Notes under the pieces: model-generated
The model's database searches: none
The model's input: the letters and a program-made list of their open reading frames with translations, nothing else
What the model was told of the DNA's origin: nothing
Translations under genes and position numbers: made by a program
Assembly: GCF_900091445.1 (NCBI RefSeq)
Contig: NZ_LT607733.1
Span: 3,240,501 to 3,304,500 of the forward strand
Direction of reading: 5' to 3'
Length of the DNA stretch: 64,000 nucleotides
Source of the DNA: Micromonospora echinofusca
Lineage (GTDB): Bacteria; Actinomycetota; Actinomycetes; Mycobacteriales; Micromonosporaceae
Shown: piece by piece, positions 17,686 to 25,139 of the stretch
Layout of the letters: every line of letters begins with the position of its first letter
Position numbering within the stretch: the stretch's first letter is position 1

Positions 17686-18441
17686 ATGTGGACCGAGGAG
17701 ATCGTGGCCGGGCGTCCGGCCTGGCGGCACACCGCATCGGGCGTGGTGTTCCGGGAGGTGCCCGGCGGCACGTTCCGCATGGGTCTGTCCGACGCGGAAC
17801 TGGAGGCCGTACGCGCCATCGAGCGCAGCGGCGAAGTCGAAGACACGATCGAGCCCTTCTTCGCCGCCGCCAAGGACGCCCAGCCCGTGCGGGAGGTGCG
17901 GGTCGCACCGTTCCTGATCGCCCGGCACCCGCTGACGGTCGCGCAGGTCCGGCACTGGCTGCCCGACTACGAGGACGACTACGCCGACGAGGACACGACC
18001 ACCGCCCGCCTCGAGGACGACCTGGACGACCTGCTCGACGCCCTGCCGTTCCGGCTGCCCAGCGAGGCCGAGTGGGAGTACGCGGCCCGCGCCGGCACCA
18101 CCACCCTGACGTTCCGCGGTGACGGCAAACCCGACGAGGATCAGGTCCTCGACGACTTCGGCGACGAGGAGCGCACGGCCGCCGGGGAGAACGCCTTCGG
18201 CCTGGCCGCGATGGGCTCGGCTGGCGAGATCTGCGCCGACGTGTGGATCCCCGGCTTCGCGGACGCACCGACGGACGCCCGGCCACGCACCGGCGACGGG
18301 CCCCGCACCGTACGCGGCGGCGCCGCCGACCTCTACCCGTGGCAGGGCTGCGACGAGTGGCTACTGCTGCTTTCCGCCACCCGGTACGAGCACTCGCAGT
18401 TCGCCGCGGTCCGCCCGGTCGCACCGCTGCCGTCCCGGTAG
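17686..18441 (+). CDS. Formylglycine-generating-enzyme (SUMF1)-fold protein
   Basis: A 251-residue protein of the FGE-sulfatase fold. It shows V-F-R-E-V-P-G-G-T-F-R-M-G-L-S near residue 18, P-F-L-I-A-R-H-P-L-T-V-A-Q-V near 76, F-R-L-P-S-E-A-E-W-E-Y-A-A-R-A-G near 122-137, and a C-terminal R-T-V-R-G-G-A-A segment. All are family landmarks. The paired cysteines of true formylglycine-generating enzymes are not apparent (the A-D-V-W-I-P-G-F stretch lacks the usual G-N-V-x-E-W pattern), so it is unlikely to activate sulfatases. Members with this change serve varied roles, often with kinases or in natural-product oxidation. No sulfatase gene is nearby. It appears to be a single-gene unit. Confidence 0.7.
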   Translation: MWTEEIVAGRPAWRHTASGVVFREVPGGTFRMGLSDAELEAVRAIERSGEVEDTIEPFFAAAKDAQPVREVRVAPFLIARHPLTVAQVRHWLPDYEDDYADEDTTTARLEDDLDDLLDALPFRLPSEAEWEYAARAGTTTLTFRGDGKPDEDQVLDDFGDEERTAAGENAFGLAAMGSAGEICADVWIPGFADAPTDARPRTGDGPRTVRGGAADLYPWQGCDEWLLLLSATRYEHSQFAAVRPVAPLPSR

Positions 18442-18783
18442 GCCGCCTCCTGGCTGGTCGACGGATTTGCGGAGAAGCCCACAGCCGTACGCCCGTCGAC
18501 CGCCGCCGTCGGCCTGCGAGCCACGGGCGTCGTTCAGCGCGGCCCTGTCGACGACCCAGTTCAGGCGCCCGTCCGCAATCGTCCTGCGCCGCTCCGCGTG
18601 CACGGTGGTCGTCGTGGACGGATGGCGAGTCGCATTCACGACAGGACGAAGCCGCGATGCTCGGCGCACAGCCTCCCACCTGCCCACTACGCTGACCGCC
18701 GCCGGCCGATGGACGAGTCGCTGCGGTCCCTCGACGCGCGCCGTCCTGTGCCGCTTTCCCCGCCCACACTTCAGGAGCCGACG
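18442..18783. other. 342-bp intergenic region without a recognisable gene
   Basis: Between the FGE-fold gene and the 423-residue gene. Open frames cross it on both strands, but none has a ribosome site or a family match. It ends with AGGAG (18774-18778) before the next start. I see no clear promoter or hairpin. Confidence 0.4.
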
Positions 18784-20055
18784 ATGGACGACGAGATCCA
18801 GCTGATCAGTGACGGCGATGGCTTCGCGGTCATCGGGAATCCGGCGGCCGTCGACCGGTTCCTCACCGCTGAGCGGCTGCCGTCGAAGGATCTCGGGCTG
18901 AAGCGGCTCCGGTCCGCCCTCGGTGCCGGATCCAGCGTCGCGAGGGCGGGGGCCGAGATCTCCGCCAACTCGGGCCGCTGGGTGAAGTTGACCGAAGAGT
19001 CCGCGCGAGCGATGAAGCAGTTCCCCCTCATGAAGGGTTCGGAGTCGGATTTCAGCCGGGCGGTGCTGACCGAGAACGGCAAGATCAAGGGGCTTCTGGA
19101 GATCGTCACGACTCCAGGGGCGCTGTTGAGCAACCCGGCGCTGCTGACCGGTGCGGCGGGGCTCATGGCGCAGCTCGCGATGAAGCAGAGCATGGAGGAG
19201 ATCACCGAGTATCTGGCGTTGATCGACGAGAAGGTCGACGACGTGCTCCGCGCCCAGAAGGATGCCGTGCTGGCGGACATGATCGGGGTGGACCTCGTGA
19301 TCGGGGAGGCCATGACGATCCGGGACCGGGTGGGCCGGGTCTCCGAGGTCACCTGGTCGAAGGTCCAGGCCACGCCGGTGACGATCGCCCGCACCCAGGC
19401 GTACGCGCTGCGTCAGCTCGACGCGCTCGCGGAGAAGATGGAGCGAAAGACCAAGGTCGCCGACCTCGCCAAGACCTGCAGGGAAGCCGAGTTGAGGGTT
19501 CAGGAGTGGCTCGCCGTGCTGGCTCGCTGCTTCCAGCTTCAGGACGCGGTCGCCGTGCTCGAACTCGACCGGGTGCTGGACGCGTCTCCGGAGGAGATGG
19601 ACGAGCATCTGCTCGCGCTCCGGGCGGCACGGCAGAACCGGCTGGAACTCATCTCACGCAGCACCGAGCGGCTGATGGCCCGGATGGACGCGGCTGCCGG
19701 CACGGCCAACACGAAGGTGCTGTTGAACCCCACCTCGTCCCGGGCGACGGTGCAGTCGAGGAACCATGTCGCGACCGTCGTCGTCGACTTCCACGGCAGG
19801 CTCGGCATCGCGCGCGACCGGCAGTCGCTGGACGCGCGACGGTGGCTGGACGCGGCCGTGGAGGTGCGGGACAAGGTCCTCGATACGGGCGTGGAGGTGC
19901 GGGACAAGATGCTCGTGACCGGCACGGAGGGCGTCGACGCCGCCAAGCACTTCGGCGTGGAGACCTTCGGCCGGACCAGGTCGGTGGTGGGCAGGCTCTC
20001 CAGCGGAATCGCCGAGCGTACGCAACGCCAGCGCGGGAACGACGAGAAGGGCTGA
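18784..20055 (+). CDS. Uncharacterised helical protein
   Basis: A 423-residue protein I do not recognise. It opens with an acidic segment (MDDEIQLISDGDGFAVIG), then predicted amphipathic helices. One short hydrophobic stretch (about residues 100-130, T-P-G-A-L-L-S-N-P-A-L-L-T-G-A-A-G-L-M) is followed by E-E-I-T-E-Y-L-A-L-I-D-E-K-V-D-D-V-L-R-A-Q-K-D-A-V-L, which looks like a membrane-touching helix and a coiled coil. The C-terminus repeats V-E-V-R-D-K-(V/M)-L-(D/V)-T-G twice. No signal peptide or enzyme motif is present. The ATG at 18784 has AGGAG 5 nt upstream. The pattern hints at a structural or membrane-binding protein, but that is inference only. Confidence 0.7.
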   Translation: MDDEIQLISDGDGFAVIGNPAAVDRFLTAERLPSKDLGLKRLRSALGAGSSVARAGAEISANSGRWVKLTEESARAMKQFPLMKGSESDFSRAVLTENGKIKGLLEIVTTPGALLSNPALLTGAAGLMAQLAMKQSMEEITEYLALIDEKVDDVLRAQKDAVLADMIGVDLVIGEAMTIRDRVGRVSEVTWSKVQATPVTIARTQAYALRQLDALAEKMERKTKVADLAKTCREAELRVQEWLAVLARCFQLQDAVAVLELDRVLDASPEEMDEHLLALRAARQNRLELISRSTERLMARMDAAAGTANTKVLLNPTSSRATVQSRNHVATVVVDFHGRLGIARDRQSLDARRWLDAAVEVRDKVLDTGVEVRDKMLVTGTEGVDAAKHFGVETFGRTRSVVGRLSSGIAERTQRQRGNDEKG

Positions 20056-20110
20056 GTGCGCCGCCGACAACACCCCGAGATGTACGCGAGCCCGCGCAGG
20101 CAGCTCGCCG

Positions 20111-20440
20111 TCAGTCCTCGGCGTCAGACGTCTCCTCGTCGGGCGGCAGCACCGACGCGTCCGGGCGCAGCGGGGCGGGCGTGGGCAGGGCGCCGAGGCC
20201 GACACGCTCCAACTCCCTGTGCAGGCTGCCGCGAAGTTCCTTGACCACGTCCTCCCGGGCCTGCCGATAGGCCAACTGGGCAGCCGCACGGGCCGCGTGA
20301 CCGGCATGCCGGTAGCCGCCCCACCACTGCAACCGCCGATAGGTCCCGTTCTCGTTCCTGATACGTACGACCCAGAAGGTCGAGCCGTGCTTGCGCACCG
20401 TCCAGTAGCTGCCGTCGGCGGTGTAGCTCCCGTGTGCCAT
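20111..20440 (-). CDS. Small conserved-looking hypothetical protein
   Basis: A 109-residue protein. The first half is aromatic-rich and basic (G-S-Y-W-T-V-R-K-H-G-S-T-F-W-V-V-R-I-R-N-E-N-G-T-Y-R-R-L-Q-W-W-G-G-Y) and looks like a small beta-domain, possibly AP2/DNA-binding-like. The middle is an Ala/Arg helix, and the tail is Pro/acidic. The start is supported by a leaderless TAGGTT box (20447-20452, minus strand) 6 nt before the ATG. It is convergent with the 423-residue gene and divergent from the toxin cassette. Function unknown. Confidence 0.5.
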   Translation of the reverse strand: MAHGSYTADGSYWTVRKHGSTFWVVRIRNENGTYRRLQWWGGYRHAGHAARAAAQLAYRQAREDVVKELRGSLHRELERVGLGALPTPAPLRPDASVLPPDEETSDAED

Positions 20441-20446
20441 GCCCCA

Positions 20447-20452
20447 AACCTA
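20447..20452 (-). promoter_or_regulatory. Leaderless -10 box of the 109-residue gene
   Basis: On the minus strand this reads TAGGTT, 6 nt upstream of the ATG at 20440, matching the TANNNT-spacer-ATG geometry of leaderless actinobacterial genes. Confidence 0.4.
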
Positions 20453-20487
20453 GCCAGCGTCCCCACCTCAGGCCTCAGCCGTCCGTC

Positions 20488-20493
20488 TACAAT
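20488..20493 (+). promoter_or_regulatory. TACAAT -10 box of the WXG100/toxin cassette
   Basis: TACAAT is a near-consensus -10 in a G+C-rich setting. It stands about 38 nt before the first possible start of the cassette; the -35 is not recognisable. Confidence 0.4.
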
Positions 20494-20530
20494 GGATCCC
20501 TGACGCGCCGGTCGGGCTGAGGGAGCGCTC

Positions 20531-20668
20531 GTGGGTGCGATGCCGAGGTTGGTCAACACGGCCCACCTTGAGCAGATCGCGGCCATCGCAGGGCCGTCGA
20601 GCGCCGCACCGGTCCAGGCCGTAGTCGGCACCGCCAGCGGCACACCACGCAGCGCCACCGGTTGGTAA
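20531..20668 (+). CDS. Possible small ORF leading the WXG100/toxin cassette
   Basis: A 45-codon frame starting at a GTG with GAGGGAG at 20519-20525, five nt upstream, and downstream of a TACAAT box. The peptide has no recognised family (it includes N-T-A-H-L-E-Q-I-A-A-I-A-G-P-S-S). Position and ribosome site argue for translation, but the length gives little power to tell a gene from chance. Confidence 0.3.
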   Translation: MGAMPRLVNTAHLEQIAAIAGPSSAAPVQAVVGTASGTPRSATGW

Positions 20669-20719
20669 CGTGTCGGCGACGCGGACCGGTCGGCGTCGAT
20701 GCCCTGGGGAGGGTCAGGC

Positions 20720-21121
20720 ATGTGGGCGGACGAAGCCGCGCTGGACGAGGCGACGCACCGGCTCGACGACTGGGAAGCGTCCATCGCGGACCGGGCGGCC
20801 CGAGCCAAGGAGCTGGCTTCGCAGGTACAGACGATGCGGGGCACAGCGACCAACCCTGATCGCACCATCCAGGTCACCGTCGACTCGTCGGGCCTGCTGG
20901 TCGACCTGCGGCTGGACGAACGCATCCGACAACACTCCGCAGTGCACACCGCCCGGCAGATCCTGGACACCACCCGGGCCGCGCACGCCGACCTCCTGTC
21001 CAGCCTCACCAAGGCAACCACGGGCATCCTCGGCGCCGGGGATCCGACCGCAGCGGCGCTGGTCGAGTCGTACCGCCGCCGGCTGGATCCCGACCAGGGC
21101 ACACCGGATGCCCGGCGGTGA
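20720..21121 (+). CDS. YbaB/EbfC-like DNA-binding family protein
   Basis: A 133-residue protein with the YbaB/EbfC layout: an N-terminal helix (residues 3-40), a short beta region T-I-Q-V-T-V-D-S-S-G-L-L-V-D-L-R-L-D (about 49-66), then C-terminal helices with Y-R-R-R-L. In actinomycetes such proteins are regularly encoded at the head of WXG100/type VII secretion cassettes, where they may be chaperones or accessory factors rather than nucleoid proteins. The ATG at 20720 is chosen for the GGGGAGGG about 7 nt upstream; an alternative start lies at 20699. The next gene begins inside its 3' end. Confidence 0.7.
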   Translation: MWADEAALDEATHRLDDWEASIADRAARAKELASQVQTMRGTATNPDRTIQVTVDSSGLLVDLRLDERIRQHSAVHTARQILDTTRAAHADLLSSLTKATTGILGAGDPTAAALVESYRRRLDPDQGTPDARR

Positions 21122-21428
21122 CGGCATCCAGGTCGACCCCGACGGCCTGATCCACCACGCCGCACGCCTCGATCGCCGCGCCGACAGTCTCGACACCGCC
21201 CGCCAGGCCGGCCAGCACGTCCGCCTGGGCGCCGAGGCGTACGGGCGGCTCTGCGCGATCATGCCGGCGCTGCTCGACGGCCTTCAGCAGACCCTGGTCC
21301 AGGGCATCGGCACGGCGGCCGGCTCGGTACGCGACACGGCCGACCGGCTGAGAACGAGCGCCGACCGCTACCGGGCCTCCGACGCGCGGGCCGAGCAGTC
21401 GCTACAGCGGATACGGCACAAGGAGTGA
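21108..21428 (+). CDS. WXG100-like type VII secretion target
   Basis: A 106-residue protein made of two long helices. It begins I-Q-V-D-P-D-G-L-I-H-H-A-A-R-L-D-R-R-A-D, typical of the actinobacterial type VII secretion-target family (ESX-1-like, ESAT-6/WXG100 superfamily), although no W-x-G turn is present in this copy. It lies in the YbaB-WXG-toxin order seen in polymorphic-toxin cassettes. The start overlaps the previous gene by 14 nt and its stop overlaps the toxin gene GTG by 4 nt, so all three are coupled. It probably forms a heterodimer with, or escorts, the toxin protein. Confidence 0.7.
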   Translation: MPGGDGIQVDPDGLIHHAARLDRRADSLDTARQAGQHVRLGAEAYGRLCAIMPALLDGLQQTLVQGIGTAAGSVRDTADRLRTSADRYRASDARAEQSLQRIRHKE

Positions 21429-22570
21429 CCACCAACCCGCTCGTCGCCACGGCCGCCGAGACCCCGCCCAGCGCCTGGGCCGGCATCTGGATCTGCGAGG
21501 ACATCGAGCTCATCGCGCAGGGCGTCCGCAACGGCAGCTGGATCGACGGCACCCTCGGCGTCGTCAGTGCCGGCCTGGACGCCCTCGCCTTTGTCTCCGA
21601 TCCGGTCGGCGTGCTGCTCCAGTACGGCATCGCCTGGCTGATCGAGCACGTCAAGCCGCTCAGCGAGGCACTGGACTGGCTCGCGGGCGACCCGGCGCAG
21701 ATCACCGCCCACGCCCAGACCTGGCGCAACGTCGCCGCGTCGCTGCGCAAGGAAGCCGCCGACCTGGCCGCCGCCGCCCGCACCGACGTCGCAGGCTGGG
21801 GTGGCGGCGGCGGCCCCGCCTACCGCGCCTGGGCCGCCGAGCAGCAGCAGGCCATCGGCGGGCTGGCCCAGGGCGCCGACACCCTCGCTGCCATCACCGA
21901 AGGGGCCGCCGGCCTGGTCGCCGCCGTCCGGCTGCTGGTCCGCGACGCCATCGCCACCTGCGTCTCCCGGCTCATCGTGTACGCCGGCGAACTGGTCGTC
22001 ACCGGCGGGCTCGCCGCGCCGCTGGTGGTGGAGCAGGTGACGACGTTGGTGGCGTCGTGGGCGGCGCGGATCGCACGGCTGCTGCGGGCACTGCTGGCGA
22101 GCCTACGGCGGCTGATGCCGGAGGTTCGGCGGCTCGGCGAGCTGATCGAGAAGCTTAAGCAGGCGCTGGGGCGGTTGAGCACAGGTAGTGGTCCGCCAAG
22201 TCCCCGAGGTGGCCGCAACCAAAGGCAGGAACTGCTGGCCGAGCTGAGCCAGCAGGGCGTGAAGCACAATCCGGAAAAGATAGTCGCCATCGGCCGAGAT
22301 CCGAACGGGCAGATCATCTTCCTAGAAACGGGGAACGAGCGTGCTGGCCTTACCCACATCCTGCGACACGCTGGCGATTTCGCGAAGGCCGGCGTACCGG
22401 AGGAGAAGGTGCCGAATCTCGTGTTCGCCGCCGTCACCGAGGGGAAGGTGGTCGGGATGCAGCGGACGCGCCCGATCTACGAGGTGATGTTCGAGGGTAG
22501 GGTGCACAAGGTCGCCGTCTCCGTCGGCAACAACGGATTCATCGTGGGGGCGAACCCAGTTGGACGCTAG
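21425..22570 (+). CDS. WXG100-type polymorphic toxin with C-terminal nuclease-like domain
   Basis: A 381-residue protein. The N-terminal half is helical with a WXG-like segment (T-W-R-N-V-A-A-S-L, then D-V-A-G-W-G-G-G-G-G-P-A-Y-R-A-W, about residues 100-140) and hydrophobic helices around 160-210. A basic Pro/Gly junction (S-G-P-P-S-P-R-G-G-R-N) leads into a compact C-terminal domain of about 115 residues: V-A-I-G-R-D-P-N-G-Q-I-I-F-L-E-T-G, G-L-T-H-I-L-R-H-A-G-D-F, K-V-P-N-L-V-F-A-A-V, and a final beta strand G-N-N-G-F-I-V-G-A-N-P. This His-rich helix followed by strands resembles BECR-fold ribonuclease toxins of contact-dependent systems. That match is by pattern only. The GTG at 21425 overlaps the upstream stop. 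A probable immunity gene follows. Confidence 0.7.
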   Translation: MTTNPLVATAAETPPSAWAGIWICEDIELIAQGVRNGSWIDGTLGVVSAGLDALAFVSDPVGVLLQYGIAWLIEHVKPLSEALDWLAGDPAQITAHAQTWRNVAASLRKEAADLAAAARTDVAGWGGGGGPAYRAWAAEQQQAIGGLAQGADTLAAITEGAAGLVAAVRLLVRDAIATCVSRLIVYAGELVVTGGLAAPLVVEQVTTLVASWAARIARLLRALLASLRRLMPEVRRLGELIEKLKQALGRLSTGSGPPSPRGGRNQRQELLAELSQQGVKHNPEKIVAIGRDPNGQIIFLETGNERAGLTHILRHAGDFAKAGVPEEKVPNLVFAAVTEGKVVGMQRTRPIYEVMFEGRVHKVAVSVGNNGFIVGANPVGR

Positions 22571-22580
22571 CGCTTCGACC

Positions 22581-22895
22581 GTGCGGGTCATGGCGGACTA
22601 CGAGTGTTATCCGACGTGGCTGACTGGAGTCGCCGGGGCCGACAACGTCGATCCCGGCGGGCTGCCGATCTCAGACGAACTGGCGGCGTCGCTGTTGCAG
22701 TGGGCACAGACATACGACGGCACGCTGGATCGGGATGATCCAGCCTCGTCCGGATTCCCCGACGCGGACCAAGAGGCGGACTTCTACGCCGCCGGCCACG
22801 AGCTGGCCCGACGTCTCGCCGCCGAACTCTCAGGCCGGTACACCGTCGAGTACTTCGACGGACGGTTCGGACGCCTGGTCCCCGCTGGTTCGTAG
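22581..22895 (+). CDS. Probable immunity protein of the WXG100-type toxin
   Basis: A 104-residue acidic protein starting V-R-V-M-A-D-Y and containing S-L-L-Q-W-A-Q-T-Y-D-G-T-L-D-R-D-D-P-A-S-S-G-F. This pattern recurs in small actinomycete proteins encoded behind polymorphic toxins. It is acidic where the toxin domain is basic, and it starts 11 nt after the toxin stop, so co-expression is expected. The GTG at 22581 is preferred; a TTG at 22560 overlapping the toxin stop and an ATG at 22590 are alternatives. Immunity function is inferred from position, size and charge. Confidence 0.6.
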   Translation: MRVMADYECYPTWLTGVAGADNVDPGGLPISDELAASLLQWAQTYDGTLDRDDPASSGFPDADQEADFYAAGHELARRLAAELSGRYTVEYFDGRFGRLVPAGS

Positions 22896-23001
22896 GACGA
22901 TCGCGGACTCACGGAGCCAGTCGCGGCGGGGACCGGAGCTGGCGGTTCCTCGGCTACCACTGGGCGTCAGGGCCGGTCCCGCAGCCAGTGCTCGTCCGCC
23001 C

Positions 23002-23253
23002 TCACCGGGGCAGGCGGCGGGAGCAGGCGCCGTCGTGGTCGGCGCGGAGCAGGCAGCGCCGGCCGCCGGGCATCCGCAGGTCACAGAAGATCCGGTGACG
23101 TACGTGCTGGTTGTCCTCTTCCGAAACGGTGATCTCCCCTGGGTCGGTCTGCGGCAGCACCAGCAGCCAACGGCTGATCACCCGGGCCAGCCGCTGTGCG
23201 GCCGGCAGGTCGGCGGCGGCGACGGGCAGGTGCACGACGTACCGCTGGGTCAT
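23002..23253 (-). CDS. Small hypothetical protein paired with the DivIVA-like gene
   Basis: An 83-residue protein beginning M-T-Q-R-Y-V-V-H-L-P-V-A-A-A-D, with a strand-helix-strand opening and, at the end, two Cys (F-C-D-L-R-M-P-G-G-R-R-C-L-L-R-A-D-H-D-G-A-C) plus His that could form a small metal site. Its ATG overlaps the upstream stop by 4 nt, so it is translated with the DivIVA-like gene. No family recognised. Confidence 0.5.
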   Translation of the reverse strand: MTQRYVVHLPVAAADLPAAQRLARVISRWLLVLPQTDPGEITVSEEDNQHVRHRIFCDLRMPGGRRCLLRADHDGACSRRLPR

Positions 23254-23537
23254 GCCTGGCTTCCCCGGTCGGCGCGGGCGCGGGCCTGCTCGGACTGCCA
23301 GCGGCGCAGCGCGTCCTTGATGACGGCGGTCTCCCGGCGGCTGGCGGCCAGTGCGGCGTAGACGTTGGCCATGTCGCCGGCGACGCGGTCGAGGAAGTCG
23401 TAGACGTCGGCCGGTTCCAGGCCGCGGCGTCCGAGCCCGACCGACTTGAAGCGGCGCTCACGCACCTGCCACGGCAGCAGACTGGTGTACGCCGAGGAGC
23501 GGTAGGTCGCTCCCGGTCGTTGGTTGCGGACGCTCAT
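23250..23537 (-). CDS. DivIVA-domain-like protein
   Basis: A 95-residue protein. The middle, L-P-W-Q-V-R-E-R-R-F-K-S-V-G-L-G-R-R-G-L-E-P-A-D-V-Y-D-F-L-D-R-V-A, is the N-terminal DivIVA motif (F-x-x-x-x-x-G-x-x-x-x-D-V-D-x-F-L) that binds curved membrane, followed by a short helix instead of the usual long coiled coil. The ATG at 23537 is chosen because the ORF upstream (to 23606) is Arg/Gly-rich without features. Full-length DivIVA organises polar growth; this short form, seen near plasmid and regulator genes in actinomycetes, has no known role. Confidence 0.6.
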   Translation of the reverse strand: MSVRNQRPGATYRSSAYTSLLPWQVRERRFKSVGLGRRGLEPADVYDFLDRVAGDMANVYAALAASRRETAVIKDALRRWQSEQARARADRGSQA

Positions 23538-23719
23538 CTGCTGCCTGCCTCTCCCTCGTGGACTGGAAGGGGTGGCCCGTCCGCCCTCCCCGCACGCACG
23601 GGCCACCCCGCTCTGCCGCCGCAGCTTCGATCAGCGGTACGACACCAGGGCCTGTGGTCATCCTGTGACGGCGCGCAGCGCCGAAGCAACGTTCCACACC
23701 AGAATTCTTCCCAGAGGTA

Positions 23720-23748
23720 TTGACTTTCTTTGCTGCTACCGATAGCTG
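23720..23748 (+). promoter_or_regulatory. Promoter of the HTH/DUF397 pair
   Basis: TTGACT (23720-23725) and TAGCTG (23743-23748) with a 17-nt spacer, in an unusually A+T-rich stretch upstream of the HTH regulator gene. This is the best sigma-70-type promoter match in the region. Confidence 0.5.
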
Positions 23749-23799
23749 TTACATGACCACGTGACGCAGTGTTGCGCGACGGAATCAGGGAGTGTTTGG

Positions 23800-24687
23800 G
23801 TGACCGAGGATGTCGGATCGACCGTGCCGCGCCGGCAACTCGGCCGGCTGCTACGCCAGTACCGCACCGAGGCGGGCGTGACCCTCGACGCCGCCGCCGA
23901 GGCCCTCGAATACAGCCGGCAGAAGATCTGGCGGATCGAATGCGGCATGGGCCCGGTCCGCGTGCTCGACGTCAAGGCGATGTGCGAGCTGTACGGGGTG
24001 TCCGCCGAAATGACCGAGGCGATGCGCGGGCTCGCCACGGAGACGAAGTCCAAGGGCTGGTGGCACGCGTACGGCGACGCGGTCCCGAGCTGGTTCGAGC
24101 TGTACGTCGGCCTGGAATCCGCCGCCGCGCACCTCCGCCGGTACGACGAGTCGCTGATCCCCGGAATCCTTCAGACCAAGGAGTACGCCCACGCCCTCTA
24201 CCGTCTTGGCGGGCGGTTGAGCGACGAAGAACGCGAACGGGCGGTGCAGGTTCGGCTTCAGCGACAGGCACTTCTCGTCCGACGGCTACCGGCGGCACCC
24301 CGACTTGATGCCGTGCTGTCGGAGGCGGTGCTCCGGCGGGTTCTCGGCGGTCCCGAGGTGATGAGCCGCCAACTCGACCAGCTCATCAAACTCTCGGGCC
24401 TCCCAAACGTGTCGGTCAGGGTGCTGCCGCTGGCAGCGGGGCCTCAGCCCGGCGCGGTAGCCGGGTCCTTCGTCATCCTCGACTTTCCACCGACCAAGGG
24501 TGGTCGCGCCGCCCCAGAACCATCCGTCGTCCACAGCGAGTCCCTGACAGGAGCGCTCTACCTCGACAAGCCCGACGAGATGGCCGCCTACGACCGAATC
24601 TGGAGGGGCCTGGATGCACTCGCCCTCGGCGAGGCAGAATCGAGAGACATGATCAAGCGGCTCATCGGGGAGATGCGACATGACTGA
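23800..24687 (+). CDS. Helix-turn-helix regulator of the Scr1/DUF5753 type
   Basis: A 295-residue protein. Residues about 10-65 are an XRE-type HTH (R-R-Q-L-G-R-L-L-R-Q-Y-R-T-E-A-G-V-T-L-D-A-A-A-E-A-L-E-Y-S-R-Q-K-I-W-R-I-E). The rest is the DUF5753 ligand or partner domain with Y-D-E-S-L-I-P-G-I-L-Q-T-K-E-Y-A, and N-V-S-V-R-V-L-P-L near 210. This pair type (HTH plus DUF397) is expanded in Streptomyces-like genomes, affects development and antibiotic production in some cases, and may act as a toxin-antitoxin-like module. The GTG at 23800 has GGGAG 7 nt upstream. Its stop overlaps the DUF397 gene by 8 nt. Confidence 0.85.
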   Translation: MTEDVGSTVPRRQLGRLLRQYRTEAGVTLDAAAEALEYSRQKIWRIECGMGPVRVLDVKAMCELYGVSAEMTEAMRGLATETKSKGWWHAYGDAVPSWFELYVGLESAAAHLRRYDESLIPGILQTKEYAHALYRLGGRLSDEERERAVQVRLQRQALLVRRLPAAPRLDAVLSEAVLRRVLGGPEVMSRQLDQLIKLSGLPNVSVRVLPLAAGPQPGAVAGSFVILDFPPTKGGRAAPEPSVVHSESLTGALYLDKPDEMAAYDRIWRGLDALALGEAESRDMIKRLIGEMRHD

Positions 24688-24883
24688 CCTGACCGGCGCC
24701 GTCTGGCGCAAGAGCACCCGCAGCGGCGACAACGGCGGCGACTGCGTCGAGGTCGCCACCAACCTCCCTGGCATCGTCGCCGTCCGCGACTCGAAGAACA
24801 GCTCGGGGCCAGCATTGACCTTCGCTCCGGATGCCTGGGAGACCTTCGTCAGCAGAGTGAAGGGCGGGCACCTGACGTCCTGA
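24680..24883 (+). CDS. DUF397 domain-containing protein
   Basis: A 67-residue DUF397 protein: V-W-R-K-S-T-R-S-G-D-N-G-G-D-C-V-E-V-A then V-A-V-R-D-S-K-N and a C-terminal W-E-T-F-V. This is the small partner normally encoded behind an HTH/DUF5753 regulator, here overlapping it by 8 nt. It is thought to counter or tune the regulator by direct binding; that role is known for only a few pairs. Confidence 0.88.
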   Translation: MTDLTGAVWRKSTRSGDNGGDCVEVATNLPGIVAVRDSKNSSGPALTFAPDAWETFVSRVKGGHLTS

Positions 24884-24941
24884 ACCAACGCCCACCGAAT
24901 CACTGCTGTCCGAATGCCACCGCAAGCTACATGATGGCGCT

Positions 24942-25139
24942 ATGACACCGCGGAGTTGGACGACCGACGAACTTCGGCAGGAACTGGCCAAGTATCACCA
25001 AGCACTCCTCGCCGCCGGCAACCACAGGCCGTCCACGATCAGCACCTACATTCAACATCCAGAACGCTTCATCGCGTATCTGGAGGGCCGCTACGACCCC
25101 CGACAGCCCCAGGGGCGCAACGCTAACGGCCGCTCGTAG
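24942..25139 (+). CDS. Small core-binding (SAM-like) domain protein
   Basis: A 65-residue protein: T-T-D-E-L-R-Q-E-L-A-K-Y-H-Q-A-L-L-A-A-G, then S-T-I-S-T-Y-I-Q-H-P-E-R-F-I-A-Y-L-E-G-R-Y. This matches the N-terminal core-binding helices of tyrosine recombinases without any catalytic domain. It may be a recombinase remnant, but similar standalone small proteins appear beside restriction genes in actinomycetes, so it may be a real gene. It is convergent with the DUF6308 gene, and the 3' ends overlap by 17 nt. Confidence 0.5.
   Translation: MTPRSWTTDELRQELAKYHQALLAAGNHRPSTISTYIQHPERFIAYLEGRYDPRQPQGRNANGRS

Noticed and set aside
18361..19608. A 415-codon leftward ORF over the 423-residue gene and the 342-bp intergenic region
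   Set aside because: The part over the gene is antisense shadow; the part in the intergenic region has no start signal or family match.
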